Assembly (NCBI GenBank): GCA_027080755.1 | Contig: JALWQC010000475.1 | Location: 316 to 10,696 of the forward strand | Origin: Paracoccaceae bacterium | GTDB lineage: Bacteria; Pseudomonadota; Alphaproteobacteria; Rhodobacterales; Rhodobacteraceae | Length of the DNA stretch: 10,381 bases | Reading direction: 5' to 3' | Shown here: positions 6,173-10,381 of the stretch, piece by piece | Position numbering within the stretch: the first letter of the stretch is position 1 | How the letters are laid out: each line of letters opens with the position of its first letter | Made by a program: the position numbers and the translations under genes | The notes under the pieces: model-generated | Told to the model about the DNA's origin: nothing | The model's database searches: none | What the model saw: the letters and a program-made list of their open reading frames with translations, nothing else

Positions 6173-7060
6173 TTGGCAGGACCGGACACATCTGTTTCGC
6201 ATGCGTGGCGGTTGCTGCGCCGGCTGGTGCTGGGCGTTCTGGTGCTGGTGTTTCTGGGCTTGTTCCTGCTGTCGCGCATCGACAACCCGCGCGCGGAACA
6301 GTTCCGCATGGTGCTGGTGGACCGCTTCTATCCCGGCTTTGACTGGGTGCTGAAGCCGGTCACCTCGCTGACGCGGATGCTGTCGGACTTCCAGTCCTAT
6401 GCCAGCGTTTACGAACAGAACCAGCAGTTGCGCGGCGAATTGCAGCGCATGAAGGGCTGGCGCGAGGCGGCGCTGCAGCTGGAACAGAAAAACGCCCAGC
6501 TTCTGGCCCTGAACAACGTCAAGCTGAACCCGCGCCTGTCCTTTATCACCGGCGAGGTCACCACCGATTCCGGCGGGCCGTTCAGCCAGTCGGCGCTGGT
6601 CAATGTCGGGCGTCAGGACGGGGTGCTGGACGGCTCGGCCGCGGTGGACGGTCTGGGGCTGGTCGGGCGGATCGTCGGTGTGGGCGAGCGCACCTCGCGG
6701 GTGCTGTTCCTGTCGGATGTGAACTCGGCCGTGCCGGTGGTGATCGTGCCGGCGGGGCGCCGCGCGATCCTGCGCGGTGACAATACGGTTGTGCCGCCGC
6801 TGGATTTTCTGGACTCGCAGGCCGGCGTGCAGGCGGGCAGCCGGGTGATGACCTCGGGGGACGGGGGGGTGTTTCCCGCCGATATCCTGATCGGTCAGGT
6901 GGTGGTGGACCCGCAGGGGCGCTATCGGGTGCGGCTGGCGGCGGACTATGAAAACCTCGAATTCATCCGCATCCTGCAAACCACCCCGCGCGAGAAAATC
7001 GAGGGTCTGGGCGAGGTCGTCGGCACCCCCGTTCCCGCCGCGCCGGAGGCCTCGGAATGA
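6173..7060 (+). CDS. mreC: Rod shape-determining protein MreC (TTG start)
   Basis: The 295-residue product is a bitopic inner-membrane protein that links MreB filaments to periplasmic wall enzymes. It has one transmembrane helix at about residues 17-34, the RIDNPR turn common in alphaproteobacterial MreC, a coiled coil at about 72-115 (FQSYASVYEQNQQLRGEL onward), and the two beta-barrel domains from about 122 to 270 with GLGLVGRI and TSGDGGVFPADILIGQV. The tail is short and Pro/Ala/Glu-rich. There is no ATG before the membrane helix in this frame; the only start that keeps a normal cytoplasmic N-terminus is TTG at 6173, five bases after the mreB stop. A weak AGG lies at 6166-6168, so initiation probably depends on coupling to mreB termination. 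A TTG start could keep MreC below MreB in amount, which is inference. Confidence 0.93.
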   Translation: MAGPDTSVSHAWRLLRRLVLGVLVLVFLGLFLLSRIDNPRAEQFRMVLVDRFYPGFDWVLKPVTSLTRMLSDFQSYASVYEQNQQLRGELQRMKGWREAALQLEQKNAQLLALNNVKLNPRLSFITGEVTTDSGGPFSQSALVNVGRQDGVLDGSAAVDGLGLVGRIVGVGERTSRVLFLSDVNSAVPVVIVPAGRRAILRGDNTVVPPLDFLDSQAGVQAGSRVMTSGDGGVFPADILIGQVVVDPQGRYRVRLAADYENLEFIRILQTTPREKIEGLGEVVGTPVPAAPEASE

Positions 7061-7593
7061 GTCACCCCCTGCGTATATGGCTGGACCGGTTCCTGTTTTT
7101 GCTGGCCGGACTGGCGGCGATTGTCATCCCGATGATCCCGATGGGGCTGGCGGCCAACAGCCCCGCCTTTCCCGATCTGCTGTTTGCGGTGATGGTGGCC
7201 TGGACGATCCGCCAGCCGTCCGCCACACCGATGTTTCTGGTGGCGTTTCTGGCGTTGTTGGGGGATGCGCTGCTGCTGCGCCCGATCGGCCTGTGGGCCG
7301 TGATGCTGCTGCTGGGGGTAGAGGCCGTGCGCCTGGTCCAGCGCAGTTTCCGCGACATGCCGTTTCTGCTGGAATGGGCCTATGTGGCCGGCCTGTTCGT
7401 GGTGCTGAACCTGTTGCAAAGCCTTGTTATGCTGGTGACTTTCATGCCGCAGTATGGCCTTGCGACCCTGTTCTGGCATGTTCTGCGCACGGTGGCGATC
7501 TATCCGCTGGTGGTGCTGGTGCTGCGCTGGGGGCTGGGCGTTCGCCAGCAGCGCCGTGACACGCGCCCGAACCGCGTGGGGGTCGTGCTATGA
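7057..7593 (+). CDS. mreD: Rod shape-determining membrane protein MreD
   Basis: The 178-residue product is almost entirely hydrophobic, with about five to six membrane helices (roughly 11-33, 38-51, 58-75, 79-92, 107-128 and 136-160) and a positively charged C-terminal tail RQQRRDTRPNR on the presumed cytoplasmic side. The N-terminal PDLLFAVMVAWTIRQP segment and GDALLLRPIGLWAV are typical of MreD. MreD bridges MreC and the PBP2-RodA pair in the elongation machinery; its biochemical role is not defined. The ATG (7057-7059) overlaps the mreC TGA in an ATGA junction and has GGAGG (7045-7049) seven bases upstream inside mreC. Weak sequence conservation is normal for this family, and the call gains most from its position. 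Confidence 0.92.
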   Translation: MSHPLRIWLDRFLFLLAGLAAIVIPMIPMGLAANSPAFPDLLFAVMVAWTIRQPSATPMFLVAFLALLGDALLLRPIGLWAVMLLLGVEAVRLVQRSFRDMPFLLEWAYVAGLFVVLNLLQSLVMLVTFMPQYGLATLFWHVLRTVAIYPLVVLVLRWGLGVRQQRRDTRPNRVGVVL

Positions 7594-9527
7594 TTTCGCC
7601 GCGGCGCACGGAAAAGGGCACGCGCATTACCCGTCGCGGGCTGATGCTGATGGGGGCGCAGCTGGGCGTGATCGGGGTGCTGGGCTGGCGGATGCGCCAG
7701 TTGCAGGTGGAACAGTCGGACCAGTTCCGCCTGATGGCCGATGAAAACCGGATCAACATCCGCCTGATCCCCCCCGAGCGCGGCCTGATTTTCGACCGCA
7801 ACGGCGCGACGCTGGCGCAGAACCTGCAGAACTACCGCATCGTGATGGTGCGCGAGCAGGCCGGAAACGTGGAAGAGGTCCTCGGCCGGCTTGCCAGACT
7901 GATCAACCTGCCCGACGAGCGCCGCGAGCGGGTGCTCAAGGATATGTACCAGCGCAGCCCCTTCCTGCCCGTGACCGTCAAACAACATATGAGCTGGCAG
8001 GAATTCGCGCTGGTCTCGGCCAATGCGCCGGCGCTTCCGGGGGTGATCCCCGACGTCGGACTGGTGCGCAACTACCCGTTTGCGGAAAATTTCGCCCATA
8101 TCGTCGGCTATGTCGGCCCCGTCAGCGAATCCGATCTGGCCAAGATGGAGGACCCCGACCCCCTGTTCCAGATCCCGCGTTTCCCCATCGGCAAAACCGG
8201 CGTGGAACGCACGTTGGAGGACAAGCTGCGCGGCGTCGCCGGTATTTCCCGCATAGAGGTCAACGCCACCGGCCGCGTCATGCGCGAACTGGGCCGCGAC
8301 GAGGCCAAAAAAGGCCAGGACGTCCAGCTGACCATCGACACGCCCTTGCAGCAATACGCCCTGAAACGTCTGGACAACGAAAGCGCGGCGGCGGTGGTGA
8401 TCGATGTGAAAACCGGCGATCTGGTGGCGATGGCCTCTTCGCCCGGGTTCAATCCCAACAGTTTCGTTCTGGGGATTTCCACCAGCGAATGGAACGCGCT
8501 GCGCGACAATGAATACCGTCCACTGGCCGATAAAACCGTCTCCGGCGCCTATCCGCCCGGCTCTACCTTCAAGATGATGGTGGCGATGGCGGCCCTGAAG
8601 GAGGGCGTCATAGACGAGAAGGAAAAAATCTACTGCCCGGGCTATTACGAACTGGGCGGGCGGCGCTTTCACTGCTGGAAACGGGGCGGGCATGGCAATA
8701 TCGACCTGAAAAACAGCCTGAAACAATCCTGCGACGTGTATTATTACGAGGTCTCCAAACGGGTCGGGATCGAAAAAATCGCCGATATGGCGCGGGAAAT
8801 GGGGCTGGGGCGCAAATACGATATTCCGCTTTCGGCTATGGCTTCGGGGCTGGTGCCGAACAAGGCCTACAAGCAACGGGTTTTCGGGCAGGCGTGGTTG
8901 CAGGGCGATACGCTCAATGCGGGGATCGGGCAGGGGTTCGTGCTGACCTCGCCGATCCAGCTGGCGGTGATGACGGCGCGGATTGCCTCGGGCAAGGCGC
9001 TGGAGCCGAACCTGATCCATTCGCTCGACGGGGTGCCGCAACGGCGCGACCCGCCCGCGGCGCTGGACGATGTGGCCACCCATCTGGATCACGTGCGCGC
9101 CGGCATGTATGCGGTGGTCAACGAAAGCCGCGGCACCGCCTATAAATCGCGGATCGATGACAAAAACAACCGCATGGCGGGCAAGACCGGCACGGCGCAG
9201 GTGCGCGGCATTTCCACTGCCGAGCGCGAAAGCGGTGTCCTCAAGGATGATGAAAAACCCTGGAAATACCGCGACCACGCACTGTTTGTCGCCTTTGCCC
9301 CCTATGACAACCCGCGCTATGCCCTGTCGGTGGTGGTGGAACACGGGGGCAGCGGCTCGGGGACGGCGGCGCCGATTGCGCGCGACATCATGATGCGCGC
9401 CCTTTATGGTGGCGAGCCCCCCCTGACCGCCTATCCCCCCGCCGCCCGCAACAAGATCCGTGCCGAGCGGGAACGCGCAAGGGCCGCCGCCGCTGCTGCT
9501 GCCGCACAACAGGGGGCCGACGAATGA
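7590..9527 (+). CDS. mrdA: Penicillin-binding protein 2, elongasome transpeptidase
   Basis: The 645-residue class B PBP cross-links peptidoglycan in the lateral wall and works with RodA. A cationic cytoplasmic end is followed by one membrane anchor at about residues 17-33. The pedestal/dimerisation domain starts with RGLIFDRNG (R64-G72). The transpeptidase domain carries the three active-site motifs in order: S325-T-F-K328 (nucleophile S325) in YPPGSTFKMM, S380-C-D382, and K532-T-G-T535 in AGKTGTAQ. The second motif is SxD and not SxN, as is usual for PBP2. The C-terminus ends in a charged, then Ala-rich tail (RAERERARA followed by seven more Ala) after the fold is complete. The ATG overlaps the mreD stop (ATGA) and GGGGG (7578-7582) lies seven bases upstream. 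Confidence 0.96.
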   Translation: MISPRRTEKGTRITRRGLMLMGAQLGVIGVLGWRMRQLQVEQSDQFRLMADENRINIRLIPPERGLIFDRNGATLAQNLQNYRIVMVREQAGNVEEVLGRLARLINLPDERRERVLKDMYQRSPFLPVTVKQHMSWQEFALVSANAPALPGVIPDVGLVRNYPFAENFAHIVGYVGPVSESDLAKMEDPDPLFQIPRFPIGKTGVERTLEDKLRGVAGISRIEVNATGRVMRELGRDEAKKGQDVQLTIDTPLQQYALKRLDNESAAAVVIDVKTGDLVAMASSPGFNPNSFVLGISTSEWNALRDNEYRPLADKTVSGAYPPGSTFKMMVAMAALKEGVIDEKEKIYCPGYYELGGRRFHCWKRGGHGNIDLKNSLKQSCDVYYYEVSKRVGIEKIADMAREMGLGRKYDIPLSAMASGLVPNKAYKQRVFGQAWLQGDTLNAGIGQGFVLTSPIQLAVMTARIASGKALEPNLIHSLDGVPQRRDPPAALDDVATHLDHVRAGMYAVVNESRGTAYKSRIDDKNNRMAGKTGTAQVRGISTAERESGVLKDDEKPWKYRDHALFVAFAPYDNPRYALSVVVEHGGSGSGTAAPIARDIMMRALYGGEPPLTAYPPAARNKIRAERERARAAAAAAAAQQGADE

Positions 9528-10381
9528 GGCACTACACCGCCATCCCGGGCAAAATCCCGCGCGGCTTTTCCAAGCTGCTCTATTTCAACTGGCCGCTGCT
9601 TTTGTTGGTCATGGCCGTGGCCGCAACCGGTTTCATGATGCTCTATTCCGTCGCCGGCGGCAGTTTCGAGCCATGGGCCCGCATCCAGATGATCCGTTTC
9701 GGCGTCGGTCTGGCGGGCATGTTCATCATCGCCTTCACCCCGATCCGCATCTGGCGCCGGCTTAGCCCGATCGTCTATGTCGTGTCGCTTATCCTGTTGG
9801 TTTATGTGTATAAATTCGGCAGCACCGGCATGGGGGCGCAACGCTGGATCGACCTGAAATTCCTGCAGCTGCAGCCCTCGGAGGTGATGAAAGTGGCGCT
9901 GATCATGGCGCTGGCGATGTATTACGACTGGTTGGAGCCGGACAAGGTCTCGCGCCCGCTCTGGGTGTTGCTGCCGGTGCTGATGATCCTTGTGCCGATG
10001 GGGCTGGTGCTGCTGCAACCGGACCTCGGCACCGCGATTCTGCTGGCCGGGGGCGGGGGCGTGGTCATGTTTCTGGCCGGGGTCAGCCTGTGGTATTTCG
10101 GGGCGGTGATCCTGCTGGGGATCGGGCTGGTGACGGCGGTCTTCATGTCGCGCGGCACCAGCTGGCAATTGCTGAAAAACTACCAGTATAAACGTATCGA
10201 CACCTTTCTGGACCCCGCCATCGACCCGCTGGGTGCGGGCTATCACATCACGCAGTCCAAGATCGCGCTGGGCTCGGGCGGTCTGTCGGGGCGCGGCTTT
10301 ATGCAGGGGCCGCAAAGCCGGCTGAACTTCCTGCCCGAAAAGCACACCGACTTTATTTTCACCACCTTTGCCGAGGAATTC
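9524..10381 (+). CDS. rodA: SEDS peptidoglycan glycosyltransferase RodA (3' truncated by window)
   Basis: The first 286 codons of a RodA/FtsW-family polymerase, which joins lipid II units into glycan strands at the inner membrane and pairs with PBP2. Successive hydrophobic helices are visible (about 24-43, 58-70, 81-96, 117-134, 146-164, 167-186, 190-208), with family motifs QRWIDLKFLQLQPSE (about 106-120), LLQPDLGTA (163-171) and SGRGFMQGPQSRLNFLPEKHTDFIF. D276 in the last motif corresponds to the Asp known to be essential in SEDS polymerases. The window ends at FAEEF, before the last helices; typical RodA is about 380 residues. The start is ATG 9524, overlapping the mrdA stop (ATGA), with AGGGGG (9511-9516) seven bases before it. 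RodA and not FtsW is favoured because of the mre-mrdA context. Confidence 0.96.
   Translation, partial: MRHYTAIPGKIPRGFSKLLYFNWPLLLLVMAVAATGFMMLYSVAGGSFEPWARIQMIRFGVGLAGMFIIAFTPIRIWRRLSPIVYVVSLILLVYVYKFGSTGMGAQRWIDLKFLQLQPSEVMKVALIMALAMYYDWLEPDKVSRPLWVLLPVLMILVPMGLVLLQPDLGTAILLAGGGGVVMFLAGVSLWYFGAVILLGIGLVTAVFMSRGTSWQLLKNYQYKRIDTFLDPAIDPLGAGYHITQSKIALGSGGLSGRGFMQGPQSRLNFLPEKHTDFIFTTFAEEF

Noticed and set aside
7500..9509. A 669-codon minus-strand frame opposite mrdA
   Set aside because: It is an antisense shadow of PBP2, which carries all its active-site motifs on the plus strand.
9460..9524. Ala-rich end of PBP2 as a repeat expansion
   Set aside because: The codons vary (GCC, GCT, GCA), so it is not a simple nucleotide repeat, and low-complexity tails are common after the transpeptidase domain.
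10376..10381. Window ending exactly at GAATTC, suggesting a cloning junction
   Set aside because: Several other GAATTC sites lie inside the window (for example 2522-2527, 6122-6127, 6958-6963), and the site reads normally as the Glu-Phe of the RodA AEEF stretch.

Overview
The window looks like chromosomal DNA from a GC-rich alphaproteobacterium, most likely Rhodobacterales (Roseobacter/Rhodobacter-like). This rests on the 44-residue aa3-type oxidase subunit IV, the style of the MreC, MreD and LeuA sequences, and the GC-rich codon use. No rRNA, tRNA, CRISPR array, insertion sequence or phage gene is visible, and nothing suggests recent gene transfer.

Layout. Bases 1-1364 hold the 3' end of an acyl-CoA dehydrogenase gene, overlapped by a metallo-beta-lactamase-fold hydrolase gene. 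Bases 1431-1616 hold the small cytochrome oxidase subunit and its own terminator. Bases 1653-2583 carry two putative lipoproteins of unknown function; the first may be a circularly permuted NlpC/P60-like (papain-fold) enzyme. A hairpin at 2583-2610 serves as a shared terminator between the second lipoprotein gene and a convergent small gene (2629-2934, minus strand) for a 101-residue protein of unknown function. That small gene is divergent from the leucine locus. Bases 3153-4958 hold leuA (2-isopropylmalate synthase) behind a regulatory leader. Bases 5051-10381 hold the rod-shape/elongasome operon mreB-mreC-mreD-mrdA(PBP2)-rodA, cut by the window end inside rodA.

The most interesting element is the leuA leader (3189-3344). 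A 28-codon reading frame with seven Leu codons, including the run Leu-Leu-Leu-Leu near its end, starts close to a likely transcription start and has no ribosome binding site of its own. Its stop codon lies inside the 5' arm of a strong hairpin (3269-3309) that is not followed by a T run. The last two codons of the Leu run and the following AGC-A-G (3259-3268) are complementary over ten base pairs to 3335-3344, which contains the leuA Shine-Dalgarno sequence. This pairing would stack directly under the hairpin. I infer leucine attenuation acting on translation initiation of leuA, rather than through an intrinsic terminator.

In the elongasome operon, MreB filaments, the MreC/MreD membrane partners, the PBP2 transpeptidase and the RodA glycosyltransferase build the lateral cell wall together. 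The last three junctions are ATGA overlaps, which suggests translational coupling.
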